Shown here piece by piece: positions 18,233 through 26,068 of a stretch of DNA of 64,000 nucleotides. The notes below the pieces were generated by a model. That model did no database searches, had not been told where the DNA came from, and was given only the letters and a program-made list of their open reading frames with translations. This DNA comes from JBCCAG01 sp050331115. GTDB lineage: Bacteria; Cyanobacteriota; Cyanobacteriia; CAKZMO01. The number at the start of each line of letters is the position of its first letter. The stretch's first letter is position 1. The translations under genes and the position numbers were made by a program. The DNA lies in the NCBI GenBank assembly GCA_050331115.1, contig JBHJHD010000007.1, forward strand, positions 1-64,000. Direction: 5' to 3'.

Positions 18233-19363
18233 ATGAAAGAACTCCAGGACATCCTTCAAATTTACCGGCAGCAGCCCCACGAAACCGCCGCCCTAGCGAC
18301 TGTCGTCAAAACTGAAGGGTCGGTCTATCGCCGAGCGGGAGCCAGGATGCTGATTCTGCCTAACGGCGCGTCCGTCGGGTCCATCAGCGGCGGCTGCCTG
18401 GAGAGCGACATTGCCTGTCATGCCCAAGCGGCGATCGCATCTGGGGAGCCGCGCCTGGTGACCTACGACGCGATCACCACCGACGACCTGGTTTGGGGAC
18501 TGGGCATCGGCTGTAATGGCAGGGTAGAGGTGCTCATTGAAGCGCTGACCCCAGCGCCGCACAACCCCTTAGCTTTGATTGACGCCTGCTTCAGTCAGGG
18601 CCAGGCCGGGGTGCTGGTGACCGTGTTTCAGGCTGAGCACGCCGCTACAAAGCTAGGCGCTCACCTGCTGCGCTACCCCAGCGGCGAGACTGTCTCTAGC
18701 CTCCAGGACGTCGCGCTTTTAGACCAAATTCGCGTGGATGCTGAAACCGTCCTCACTCAGGGAAAGTCGGAGGAAAAATCCTACCGACGCGGCACTATCA
18801 CTGCCCTTCTGGAGGTGATTCGCCCGCCGGTTCCCCTAATCATCTTTGGTGCTGGGCACGACGCCGTACCCATGGCGCAGTTTGCCCACGCCTTGGGCTG
18901 GCAGGTCACGGTGTGCGATCGCCGTCCGGCCTACGCCACCCCAGAGCGTTTTCCTATGGCAGACCGGCTTCTAACTAAGCGGGCTGACGATGCATTGGAA
19001 GACCTGCCCCTGACGTGCAGCACTGCCGCCGTAATCATGACCCACAGCTACCTCGACGATCGCCGCTGGCTGGAGGCGCTGCTGCCCTCTGACGCTGGCT
19101 ATGTCGGGATGCTGGGGCCGCGCTACCGCACGGAACGACTGCTGCAGGAGATCCGAGGCGGCGGCGTAGACTTCACTCCGGCACAGCTGCAGCGTCTCCA
19201 TGCCCCCATTGGCCTTGATATCGGGGCCGAGACGCCGGAGGAAATCGCGATCGCCATCCTCTCCGAAATTCGCGCCGCGATGGCAGGCCGCGATGGCAGG
19301 CCGCTGCGCGATCGCTCTGGCCCCATTCACGAGCGCCCCAGCGTACCTTGTCTGTCGGCCTAA
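18233..19363 (+). CDS. XdhC/CoxI family molybdenum cofactor chaperone (PaoD-like)
   Basis: A 376-residue accessory protein that binds and inserts the modified Mo cofactor into the hydroxylase. Seen: the XdhC/CoxI domain (residues about 10-85, with TEGSVYRRAGARMLI and SGGCLESDIACHA) and the XdhC Rossmann domain (about 200-345, LIIFGAGHDAVPMAQFAHALGWQVTVCDRRP, GYVGMLGPRYRTERLL). Five bases after the catalytic-subunit gene, and overlapping the next gene by 16 bases, so it belongs to the operon. Confidence 0.93.
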   Translation: MKELQDILQIYRQQPHETAALATVVKTEGSVYRRAGARMLILPNGASVGSISGGCLESDIACHAQAAIASGEPRLVTYDAITTDDLVWGLGIGCNGRVEVLIEALTPAPHNPLALIDACFSQGQAGVLVTVFQAEHAATKLGAHLLRYPSGETVSSLQDVALLDQIRVDAETVLTQGKSEEKSYRRGTITALLEVIRPPVPLIIFGAGHDAVPMAQFAHALGWQVTVCDRRPAYATPERFPMADRLLTKRADDALEDLPLTCSTAAVIMTHSYLDDRRWLEALLPSDAGYVGMLGPRYRTERLLQEIRGGGVDFTPAQLQRLHAPIGLDIGAETPEEIAIAILSEIRAAMAGRDGRPLRDRSGPIHERPSVPCLSA

Positions 19364-19926
19364 TTGTGCTCGCCGCTGGGGCTTCGACGCGCCTGGGGGA
19401 GCCAAAGCAGCTCCTGCGCCACAGAGAGCACAGCCTGCTGCGGACTACCCTGGAGACGGCGATCGCCTCGGTTTGCGACCCAGTGGCCGTCGTGCTAGGG
19501 GCTTACGCTGAGCAGATTCAGCCTGAGGTGCCGCAGTCGGCAACGGTGCTTCGCAATCCGCAGTGGGACGTCGGCATGGGCACCTCAATTTGCTGCGGCG
19601 TCCAGTGGCTTGAGGCCCATTCGCCGGACGCTGAAGCTATAGTGCTTTTGGTGTGCGATCAGCCCTTCGTCACCACGGCCCTCGTCAATCAGCTTGTTAA
19701 CGCCCATCGAGCTACTAGAAAGGCGATCGCCGCCTCGGCGTACTCAGGCACCGTCGGCGTGCCGGCCCTGTTTGACCGGAGCCTGTTTCTGGCGCTGAAG
19801 CGCTTAAGTCGTCAGGGCGCTAAGCCGCTCCTGGCAAGGCATCCCGACGCAATCTGCGCGGTGCCCTTTCCCGAGGGGGCGGTCGATATCGATACCTCGG
19901 CAGATGTGCAGCGCTGGCTCTCCTGA
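19348..19926 (+). CDS. MocA-like molybdenum cofactor nucleotidyltransferase
   Basis: A 192-residue NTP transferase that likely attaches CMP to molybdopterin, as needed by PaoABC/XdhABC-type enzymes. Seen: the GT-A-type start GLIVLAAGASTRLGEPKQLL (residues 4-23), LVCDQPFVTTALVNQL, and SAYSGTVGVPALF. The start is TTG at 19348, overlapping the XdhC-like gene by 16 bases. Last gene of the operon; a short hairpin overlaps its stop codon. Confidence 0.88.
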   Translation: MSVGLIVLAAGASTRLGEPKQLLRHREHSLLRTTLETAIASVCDPVAVVLGAYAEQIQPEVPQSATVLRNPQWDVGMGTSICCGVQWLEAHSPDAEAIVLLVCDQPFVTTALVNQLVNAHRATRKAIAASAYSGTVGVPALFDRSLFLALKRLSRQGAKPLLARHPDAICAVPFPEGAVDIDTSADVQRWLS

Positions 19927-19944
19927 AAGGGCGTCAGCTTTCAG
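19923..19944. terminator. Putative bidirectional terminator hairpin
   Basis: CTGAAAG (19923-19929) pairs with CTTTCAG (19938-19944) across an 8-base loop, between the converging MocA-like and DUF421 genes. The stem is only 7 bp with no strong T tract. Confidence 0.35.
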
Positions 19945-19951
19945 CGCAGCT

Positions 19952-20515
19952 TCACTGCTCTAGCTGAATCCGAATCGTCTGCACCCCGCTCTCTACCGAA
20001 ACTTCTATGGCTTGGATATGGCGATCGCTAATAATGCTGATATCGCCATTGGTCTCTAGCGTAGCCTGGCTCACTTGGGAAAGATCCCCGGGCTGACCCG
20101 CAAGCCGCAGGGTTGAGAGCAAGTCATGATGCGTGATGTGGCTCCGCCGGAGGGCCGTCTGGTTTAGAGCCCCGTCCTCAACCAGGGGCCGCGCCCGCCC
20201 CTTGAGCAGCTTCTCCAACCGAGGAACGTGGAAGGCCAGCGCCGCTAGGAGCCAGTGCAGCCCCACCAGGATAACTCCAGACAGCAGGGTGCCGCCAAAG
20301 TGGACGGAGCCATTAATAGCGCGGCTTAGGGTCGCCCCCAAGATGATGCTCAGAATTACGTCGATAGCCGAGTGCTTGCCGCTGGAGCGGCGATCGCCCA
20401 CCAGCCGCACCAGCGCCAAAAGTATGCCGTAGACCACAACGGCCCGACAGGCAATCTGGCCCGCGCTCAAGGTCTCGGCCTGCAGCCCTAAACCCGCTTG
20501 AATGGTGTTCCACAT
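19952..20515 (-). CDS. DUF421 (YetF-like) membrane protein
   Basis: A 187-residue membrane protein of the DUF421/YetF group. Seen: three N-terminal hydrophobic segments (about 15-90), the family signature KHSAIDVILSIILGATLSRAI, then the cytosolic DUF421 domain with RPLVEDGALNQTALRRSHITHHDLLSTLRLAG and ISDRHIQAIEVSVESG. The ATG at 20515 (MWNTIQAG) is preferred to the one at 20563, which would overlap the upstream topoisomerase gene by 19 bases. Function of the family is poorly known. Confidence 0.85.
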   Translation of the reverse strand: MWNTIQAGLGLQAETLSAGQIACRAVVVYGILLALVRLVGDRRSSGKHSAIDVILSIILGATLSRAINGSVHFGGTLLSGVILVGLHWLLAALAFHVPRLEKLLKGRARPLVEDGALNQTALRRSHITHHDLLSTLRLAGQPGDLSQVSQATLETNGDISIISDRHIQAIEVSVESGVQTIRIQLEQ

Positions 20516-20544
20516 GGTCAGTAGTTCCACGACTGCTTCAAAGA

Positions 20545-21579
20545 TTAAATCGCAGAGCGCCACGAATCAATCAGCTCAAGGACTGCGCACTCGTAGCGCT
20601 CCAGGCGCTCAATTGTCTGCTCGGCGGACTGCATCAGCGGCGCTAAATCCCCTGACAAGTAGGCCTCTGGAATGCGGGGGTGGACGTAGTATTTCCGGCA
20701 GGTAGCAGGGCGGTTGCCCAGCTGCTTGGCCACCGACTTAATCGCCGCCACTACCCGCTGCTTCGCCGCCGTTTCCGATTCCTCTAGCTCCTGCTCACCC
20801 AACGCTAGGGCAGCCAGCACCGTCCCCCCCCAGGTGCGAAACTCCTTCGCCGTCAAGTCCTCGCCGGTAAGCGCCTGTAGGTAGTCGTTCACGTCTCCCG
20901 AGTCTATGTTTTGGCGATCGCCGTTCTCGTCGATGTACTGAAACAGCGTATATCCGGGAATCTCGTAGCAGCGCTTAATGATCCGCGCTAGCCGCCGGTC
21001 GGTGAGCTCGATGTGGTGGTCAACGCCGCTCTTGCCGGTGAACTCGAATTCCACCTGGCTCCCTTCGATGTCGACGTGCTTTGTCCGCAGGGTGGTCAGC
21101 CCGTAGGAGTCGTTCTCGCGGGCATATTCTACGTTGCCGATGCGAATCAGCGTCGTTTCCAGCAGCTTGACCACCAGCGCCAGCACCTTCTGGCGCGGCA
21201 GCCCGTGCATGCGCAGGTGGGCGTCGGTCTGCTCGCGGATGCGGGAGAGCAGCCGGCCAAAGGTCTGCAGGCGCTCAAACTTGATTTCGTTGCGCATCTT
21301 CCGCCACTCGGGATGGTAGCGGTACTGCTTGCGGCCTTTGGCGTCACGCCCGGTGGCCAGCAGGTGACCATTTTCAACAGGGCAAATCCACACGTCGCGC
21401 CAGGAGGGCGGAATCGGAAGCTGCTTGAGGCGATCGCGCTCAGCCCGATCCTTAATTCGGTTTCCCTCAACGTCAAAATAGCTAAATCCCCGACCCACCT
21501 TCTGTCGGCGAATTCCCGGCTGGCTATCGCTGACGTATCGTAGACCTAGCTTGCGCGCGACAGTAGAGACGCTGTTCAA
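20545..21579 (-). CDS. Type IB DNA topoisomerase (bacterial/poxvirus-like)
   Basis: A 344-residue DNA topoisomerase IB that relaxes supercoils by a transient 3'-phosphotyrosine bond. Seen: N-terminal GIRRQKVGRGFSYFD and IPPSWRDVWICP, the catalytic-domain stretches LLETTLIRIGNVEYARENDSYGLTTLRTKHV and FEFTGKSGVDHHIEL, KEFRTWGGTVLAALAL, and the active-site tyrosine block CRKYYVHPRIPEAYLSG near residue 305. The catalytic Arg, Lys, Arg, His and Tyr expected for the family all have candidates. This enzyme is scattered among bacteria, probably by horizontal transfer. It lies upstream of the DUF421 gene on the same strand. Confidence 0.92.
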   Translation of the reverse strand: MNSVSTVARKLGLRYVSDSQPGIRRQKVGRGFSYFDVEGNRIKDRAERDRLKQLPIPPSWRDVWICPVENGHLLATGRDAKGRKQYRYHPEWRKMRNEIKFERLQTFGRLLSRIREQTDAHLRMHGLPRQKVLALVVKLLETTLIRIGNVEYARENDSYGLTTLRTKHVDIEGSQVEFEFTGKSGVDHHIELTDRRLARIIKRCYEIPGYTLFQYIDENGDRQNIDSGDVNDYLQALTGEDLTAKEFRTWGGTVLAALALGEQELEESETAAKQRVVAAIKSVAKQLGNRPATCRKYYVHPRIPEAYLSGDLAPLMQSAEQTIERLERYECAVLELIDSWRSAI

Positions 21580-21809
21580 ATTAAGACTCTGACAGGTTGG
21601 GGAAACGGCTGTACCCCCTCAATTGAACTTTATATCACGGGTGAAATAACCTGCCATAGGGGCAGTTTTGTGGGCCGTCTCACTCGCTCTAGAGGCTAAT
21701 GTTAATCGCCTAACTCTGGCTGGAGAATGAGGCAATATTCTTGAAGCACCAGTATTGTTTGGGTGTCATTGTCACATTCCGGCCAGCTGGCCAAGCGGAG
21801 GCTTCAAGT

Positions 21810-22616
21810 ATGCGGGGACTGAAAGGTAAGAGCGTTTTGATTACGGGAGCGAGCACCGGCATCGGGCGGGAGATCGCCCAGAAATTTGCTGAGGAAGGAG
21901 CCAATGTTTGCGTCAACTACTACAGCAGCCCGGAAGAGGCCGAAGAGACCAAGCAGCAGATGCTAGAAGCCTGCGGCAAGATGGAGAGCTGCAGCGTCAA
22001 TAAACCTTTACTGGTTCAAGCGGATGTCTCTAAGGAAGCGGACGTGGTGCGGCTATTCAACGAGGCGATTACCGGCTTTGGTGGACTGGATATTCTGGTC
22101 AATAACGCGGGCGTACAGTTTGAAGGAGCCTCTCATGAGATCGAGCTTTCAAAGTTCGACAAAATGCTGGACATCAACCTGCGGGGAGCCTATTTGTGCG
22201 CCCGGCAAGCGCTACAGCACTTTTTAGCGCACGATGTCAAAGGCGTAATCATCAATAACTCTAGCGTGCACGAAGTTATTCCCCGTCCCGGATTCTTGGC
22301 CTACACGATGAGCAAAGGCGGTATGAAAAACATGACCCGTACCCTAGCGCTGGAGTACGCGCGCAGGGGCATTCGGGTCAATGCGATTGGGCCGGGGGCC
22401 ACGGTCACGCCCATCAACGACGACTGGATCAACGACCCGGAAGAGCGGAAGAAAATTGAAGAATTTATTCCCATGGGCCGTGCCGGCAAGCCTGAGGAAA
22501 TGGCGGCGGCGGTCGCGTTTTTGGCCTCTGATGACGCCACCTACATTACGGGACAGACTCTGTTTATCGACGGCGGCCTGACGCTCTACCCTGGCTTCCG
22601 GGAGCCGATTACTTAG
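21810..22616 (+). CDS. SDR family oxidoreductase (glucose 1-dehydrogenase-like)
   Basis: A 268-residue short-chain dehydrogenase. Seen: the cofactor motif LITGASTGIGREIAQKF, NNAGVQFEG, a catalytic serine block INNSSVHEVIPRPGFLAYTMSKGGMKNM holding Tyr and Lys as YxxxK, and RVNAIGPGATVTPIND. The sequence resembles enzymes annotated glucose 1-dehydrogenase, but SDR substrates cannot be fixed by sequence. An insertion around residues 45-60 is unusual for the family. Start ATG at 21810 is chosen because GGAGG lies about 9 bases upstream. Confidence 0.9.
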   Translation: MRGLKGKSVLITGASTGIGREIAQKFAEEGANVCVNYYSSPEEAEETKQQMLEACGKMESCSVNKPLLVQADVSKEADVVRLFNEAITGFGGLDILVNNAGVQFEGASHEIELSKFDKMLDINLRGAYLCARQALQHFLAHDVKGVIINNSSVHEVIPRPGFLAYTMSKGGMKNMTRTLALEYARRGIRVNAIGPGATVTPINDDWINDPEERKKIEEFIPMGRAGKPEEMAAAVAFLASDDATYITGQTLFIDGGLTLYPGFREPIT

Positions 22617-22639
22617 CAGGGCAAATAGCAGGTGCAAAA

Positions 22640-22692
22640 AGCGATAGGCGACCGGGCAGATGTCTCAAACGGTTTGTCAGCCGCCTATCGCT
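22640..22692. other. Long-loop perfect inverted repeat
   Basis: AGCGATAGGCG (22640-22650) is perfectly matched by CGCCTATCGCT (22682-22692), enclosing 31 bases with some inner pairing potential. It lies just after the SDR gene and before arfB. It might act as a terminator or as a structured leader; no T tract follows. Confidence 0.4.
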
Positions 22693-22807
22693 GACGCGGG
22701 TCAGGCCTTGTACCAAAACTTGTATTCTGGGCGATAGGGCCGACGCTATAAAATTAGAGTTGAAGCCAGTCCCGCTCAAACTAGTTCTCTACAGCCTTTT
22801 GCGCCCT

Positions 22808-23230
22808 ATGCTCCAAATCACCAATCGCGTCGCGATTCCCCTAGAGGAAGTGGACCTCAGCGCTATTCGCTCCCAGGGGGCTGGGGGGCAAAACGTCAAC
22901 AAAGTGGCGACGGCCATTCACCTGCGCTTTAATATTCACGCCTCATCCCTGCCCGAGCGGGTCAAGGCGCGCCTGATCTCTTTGAGCGATCGCCGCATCA
23001 CTAAAGACGGCGTGATCATCATCAAGGCCCAGCAGCACCGCACCCAGGAGAAAAATCGAGAAGATGCCCTGCGGCGGCTCCAGCGGTTAATTCAGCAGGC
23101 GCTGGTGGTTGCGCCACCCCGCAAAACCACAAAGCCTTCCCGGCGAGCGAAGCAAAAGCGGCTAGACAGCAAGGCGAAACGAGGACAGGTCAAGGCGCTG
23201 CGGCGCAGGATTGAGCCATCTGAGACCTAG
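22808..23230 (+). CDS. arfB: Ribosome rescue peptidyl-tRNA hydrolase ArfB
   Basis: A 140-residue GGQ-motif protein that frees ribosomes stalled without a stop codon. Seen: IRSQGAGGQNVNKVATAIHLRF with the catalytic GGQ at residues 26-28, and a basic C-terminal tail (KTTKPSRRAKQKRLDSKAKRG...) that in ArfB enters the empty mRNA channel. Length matches ArfB rather than RF1/RF2, which are far longer. ATG at 22808 is favoured over the upstream start at 22760 because homologues begin near this point. Confidence 0.92.
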   Translation: MLQITNRVAIPLEEVDLSAIRSQGAGGQNVNKVATAIHLRFNIHASSLPERVKARLISLSDRRITKDGVIIIKAQQHRTQEKNREDALRRLQRLIQQALVVAPPRKTTKPSRRAKQKRLDSKAKRGQVKALRRRIEPSET

Positions 23231-23282
23231 ATCGCTTATCCTTGAAACGTTCTTCACCCGCTGTCACCCACTGAAACACACC

Positions 23283-23669
23283 ATGCTCAACCGATTCAGC
23301 CCGCTTGCGGTCAGCGTAATGGCAGGGTTCATCTTGCTCAATGGCTCAACTTCCGCAGTCGCCCAGCCGCTCCAAGCAACCCAGCTTATTGATGCAGACC
23401 TGGTACGGGCCAGGAACCTCGCCCGTCAAGCCGCTGAGCGAGAAAATGGTGGCATTCTCAACTATCGATCGGAGCCGGCAATGCACGGGCCAGCCCAAGA
23501 GACTCCCTTCGTCGAAAATTTAGACGGAAGCCGAACGTTTACCTTTCAGGGCTGCAGCACTGACCTTATCGATAGTTCAGGTCAGTGCACCGCCTACACT
23601 GTCGAATCTGTCGTCACCGTCGACCTCAACGGCGGGGTAACGCTCAGCGAGAATCGCGCCCTGCGCTAG
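23283..23669 (+). CDS. Secreted hypothetical protein
   Basis: A 128-residue protein with a Sec signal peptide (MLNRFSPLAVSVMAGFILLNGSTSAVA-Q) and a small mature domain containing two cysteines (FQGCSTDLIDSSGQCTAYTV) that could form a disulfide in the periplasm. No family recognised. ATG at 23283 is chosen because it opens the signal peptide. It ends 6 bases from the end of a convergent lipoprotein gene. Confidence 0.65.
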   Translation: MLNRFSPLAVSVMAGFILLNGSTSAVAQPLQATQLIDADLVRARNLARQAAERENGGILNYRSEPAMHGPAQETPFVENLDGSRTFTFQGCSTDLIDSSGQCTAYTVESVVTVDLNGGVTLSENRALR

Positions 23670-23675
23670 GGTCAA

Positions 23676-24194
23676 TTAACTCGTACGCCCGTACTCCTCA
23701 AGGATTACGTTACCCTGGGCATCAAGGGTCTGCACCATGCAGTTGCCGCTGTCGAACGTCTTCAGGTAGGCCGTCGCGTCCTGTAGATAGCCATAGGTGA
23801 CGCTATCGCCCTCCTCTTTGATTGCAACGGGTGTTGCCCGGTCGAGTACAGACTCGTCGGGCTTGCGGGTTAGGGTAAACCGAGGCTTGTCGGCCTCCCA
23901 GGTCACCTGAGCGATCTGGCTGGGGGTGCTGCAGAGTACGTTCCTTCCTTCGACGGCACCGTCTACGGGCTGGCCGGTGGCCGCCTGGGGTGCCGCTTCA
24001 GCAGTTTGAGCAGGGTCGGACGCCGAATCTACCTGGGGTGCCGCTTCAGAATTACCCGCCGCTTCGCTGGATGCTGGCGGATTAGAGGAGGCAGCGTCGG
24101 GCTCATCTGAGCCGCAGCCCATCACCAGACCTGAAAGAAAAATTACGCCAGCTCCAAGAATTGTCAGTCGTTTGTTGATGAGTTTGCTAGCCAA
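23676..24194 (-). CDS. Putative lipoprotein
   Basis: A 172-residue lipoprotein precursor: a hydrophobic leader RLTILGAGVIFLSGLVMGC with a lipobox LVMG-C27, a low-complexity Ala/Ser/Glu/Pro linker (about 28-80), then a compact domain NVLCSTPSQIAQVTWEADKPRFTLTRKP...YLKTFDSGNCMVQTLDAQGNVILEEYG with a pair of cysteines. Similar small C-rich domains occur in cyanobacterial surface proteins, but I cannot name the family. Divergent from the P450 gene. Confidence 0.72.
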   Translation of the reverse strand: MASKLINKRLTILGAGVIFLSGLVMGCGSDEPDAASSNPPASSEAAGNSEAAPQVDSASDPAQTAEAAPQAATGQPVDGAVEGRNVLCSTPSQIAQVTWEADKPRFTLTRKPDESVLDRATPVAIKEEGDSVTYGYLQDATAYLKTFDSGNCMVQTLDAQGNVILEEYGRTS

Positions 24195-24285
24195 AACAGT
24201 TATCCCTATCGTCTAGAGGCATTATCGCCTGTCCGCTGCAGTTCGTGCGCAGTTTGCCAATTTGTGTATGAAAGTTTGCCAACTG

Positions 24286-24321
24286 GTCTGCCAATTGAAA
24301 TGTGTCTGCCAATTAAAGCGT
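24286..24321. repeat. 18-bp imperfect tandem repeat upstream of the P450 gene
   Basis: GTCTGCCAATTGAAATGT (24286-24303) is followed by GTCTGCCAATTAAAGCGT (24304-24321). Related TTTGCCAA cores occur just upstream (24252-24259 and 24274-24281), giving four spaced TGCCAA motifs between the divergent lipoprotein and P450 genes. They are candidate regulatory sites. Confidence 0.6.
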
Positions 24322-24372
24322 GTCCGATTAAGATTCGTCAGCTAAAATCTAGCCCACTAAGGTCTATGTGTT

Positions 24373-25752
24373 ATGACGCAACTCACTGGTCCTACTACAG
24401 CGCGCATTCCCAGAATGCTGAAGCTGGCCTTCAACCCAACGGGCTACCTTGAGCAGTACCGTCATCAATACGGTGACTTGTTCAAGGTCGGTCGCCGGCC
24501 GCCCTACGCGGTCTACGTCAGCCATCCTGAGGCCGTGCAGGCTATCTTTGCTAGCCCCCCCGACTGCTTCACCAATGCCTCGGGCGACGGCACGCTGCTG
24601 CAAACCCTGCTGGGAGATAACTCCGTGCTGCTGCTAGATGGCGATCGCCACCAGCGGCAGCGCAAGCTGTTGATGCCCCCCTTCCACGGCGATCGCCTGC
24701 GCACCTACGGCGAGCTGATGGTGACCACGACCCTGCGGGTCAGCAATGGCTGGCGGCTTCAGCAGCCTATCCGCGTCCGCGCGCCCATGCAGGACATTAC
24801 GCTGCGGGTAATTTTGAAGGCGGTGTTTGGCATCACCGAGGCGCGTAGACCCGAGGACGACTGGGCGAGCCGTAAGCGGCGATTTGAGCAGTTTCGCCAG
24901 TCCACCAGCGACATGCTAGAAGTTTTAGGCACTCCCCTAGCGGCCGGCCTGATCTTCTTCCCCGCGCTGCAGCGCGACTGGGGCCGCCGGAGCCCCTGGG
25001 GGCGGTTTTTGGATCGCAAGCGGCGGGTAGATGCGCTGATCTACGCCGAAATTCAGGAACGACGCGCAGCATTGGCCGACGACAAGCCCTTGGGAGACGA
25101 CATTCTCTCGCTGCTGATTACCGCCCGGGATGAGGTAGGGCAAGCGATGAGCGATGTAGAGCTACACGATGAGCTGATGACGCTGCTGATCGCGGGCCAC
25201 GAGACCACTACCTCGGCGCTCACCTGGGCCATGTACTGGATTCACGCGACGCCAGGAGTAGAGGAGACGCTGCGGCAGGAGCTTGGTGAGCTCGGCCCGG
25301 ACGCGGACCCCGGTGACGTCGTCCGGCTGCCCTATTTGACGGCGGTGTGCGAGGAGTCGCTGAGGGTCTATCCAGTGACCTTGACGACGGGAGTGCGGAT
25401 GCTGCGATCGCCTATGACGCTGATGGACTACGACGTTGAAGCGGGCAGCATTCTATTCCCCTGCACCTATCTACTGCATCAAAATCCAGAAATCTACCCC
25501 GAGCCGAAGCGATTTAGACCAGAGCGGTTTTTAGAGCGATCGTTTTCCTCAGCGGAGTTTATGCCCTTTGGAGGCGGGCACCGCTACTGCATTGGGGCGG
25601 CGATGGCAATGATGGAGATGAAGCTGGTGCTGGCGACGGTGCTGGGGCAGTGGCGGTTTCGGAAGGTGACCCAGGAGATTAGGCCAGTGCGGCGGGGGCT
25701 GACCCTAGCGCCACCGGCAGATTTCTTGATGGTGGTAGCGCGGCCAGCGTGA
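24373..25752 (+). CDS. Cytochrome P450 (CYP110-like)
   Basis: A 459-residue heme monooxygenase. Seen: oxygen-activation helix I motif LLIAGHETTTSALTW, the K-helix ExxR in CEESLRVYP, the PERF block FRPERFLERSF, and the heme-binding signature FMPFGGGHRYCIGAAMAM with the ligating cysteine. The N-terminus (GYLEQYRHQYGDLFKV) resembles the CYP110 family common in filamentous cyanobacteria, some members of which oxidise fatty acids or terpenes. No terpene synthase or desaturase lies beside it, so the substrate is open. There is no membrane anchor, so it is soluble. Confidence 0.92.
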   Translation: MTQLTGPTTARIPRMLKLAFNPTGYLEQYRHQYGDLFKVGRRPPYAVYVSHPEAVQAIFASPPDCFTNASGDGTLLQTLLGDNSVLLLDGDRHQRQRKLLMPPFHGDRLRTYGELMVTTTLRVSNGWRLQQPIRVRAPMQDITLRVILKAVFGITEARRPEDDWASRKRRFEQFRQSTSDMLEVLGTPLAAGLIFFPALQRDWGRRSPWGRFLDRKRRVDALIYAEIQERRAALADDKPLGDDILSLLITARDEVGQAMSDVELHDELMTLLIAGHETTTSALTWAMYWIHATPGVEETLRQELGELGPDADPGDVVRLPYLTAVCEESLRVYPVTLTTGVRMLRSPMTLMDYDVEAGSILFPCTYLLHQNPEIYPEPKRFRPERFLERSFSSAEFMPFGGGHRYCIGAAMAMMEMKLVLATVLGQWRFRKVTQEIRPVRRGLTLAPPADFLMVVARPA

Positions 25753-25780
25753 GACCTTGCGGAATTTGAGAACAAAGAAA

Positions 25781-25806
25781 TCCCAGGGTCATGCGAAACC
25801 CTGGGA
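25781..25806 (-). terminator. Intrinsic terminator of the repeat-peptide gene
   Basis: TCCCAGGGT (25781-25789) and ACCCTGGGA (25798-25806) form a perfect 9-bp stem with an 8-base loop. Read on the minus strand it is followed by TTTCTTTGTT, as expected for a rho-independent terminator about 50 bases past the stop of the gene at 25853-26068. It may also help end P450 transcription. Confidence 0.7.
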
Positions 25807-25852
25807 CAACTGGAGTACTATGCATTGACTCAACTACAGCTCATCGGGAACA

Positions 25853-26068
25853 CTACTTATTGCCTAGGCCCTCATGGAATTCTTCCTCGAACCGGCCAGA
25901 TAGCTTGTTGCCCAGGCCTTCGTGGAATTCTTCGGCATGGCGACCGGAGAGCTTATTGCCCAGGCCTTCGTGAAACTCTTCAGCATGGCGACCTGACAGT
26001 GCAGCGGCAGGGGAAGCGATAGCAGCGATAGCAGCGATAGATACGGCAGCAGTGAAAAAGCGTTTCAT
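25853..26068 (-). CDS. Secreted precursor of three tandem 16-residue peptides
   Basis: A 71-residue protein made of two parts only: a Sec-type signal peptide (MKRFFTAAVSIAAIAAIASPAAA, residues 1-23) and three contiguous 16-residue units. Units 1 and 2 are identical, LSGRHAEEFHEGLGNK; unit 3 is LSGRFEEEFHEGLGNK and is followed directly by the stop codon. DNA units are at 25952-25999, 25904-25951 and 25856-25903. Between units 1 and 2 there are six base differences, all silent. AAGGAG precedes the ATG at 26068 and a terminator follows, so it looks like a real single-gene transcript. No export or maturation gene is adjacent. It could be a precursor cut into identical peptides, or a small periplasmic repeat protein with metal-binding His/Glu. 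I do not recognise a family. Confidence 0.85.
   Translation of the reverse strand: MKRFFTAAVSIAAIAAIASPAAALSGRHAEEFHEGLGNKLSGRHAEEFHEGLGNKLSGRFEEEFHEGLGNK
25856..25999 (-). repeat. Three 48-bp coding tandem repeats
   Basis: Three contiguous 48-base units inside the secreted-peptide gene, each encoding 16 residues. Units differ at scattered third positions, so the array is old rather than a fresh duplication. Confidence 0.9.

Noticed and set aside
25856..25999. CRISPR or non-coding satellite
   Set aside because: Units are contiguous without spacers, in frame, with silent differences, a signal peptide and a ribosome site, so it is a coding repeat.
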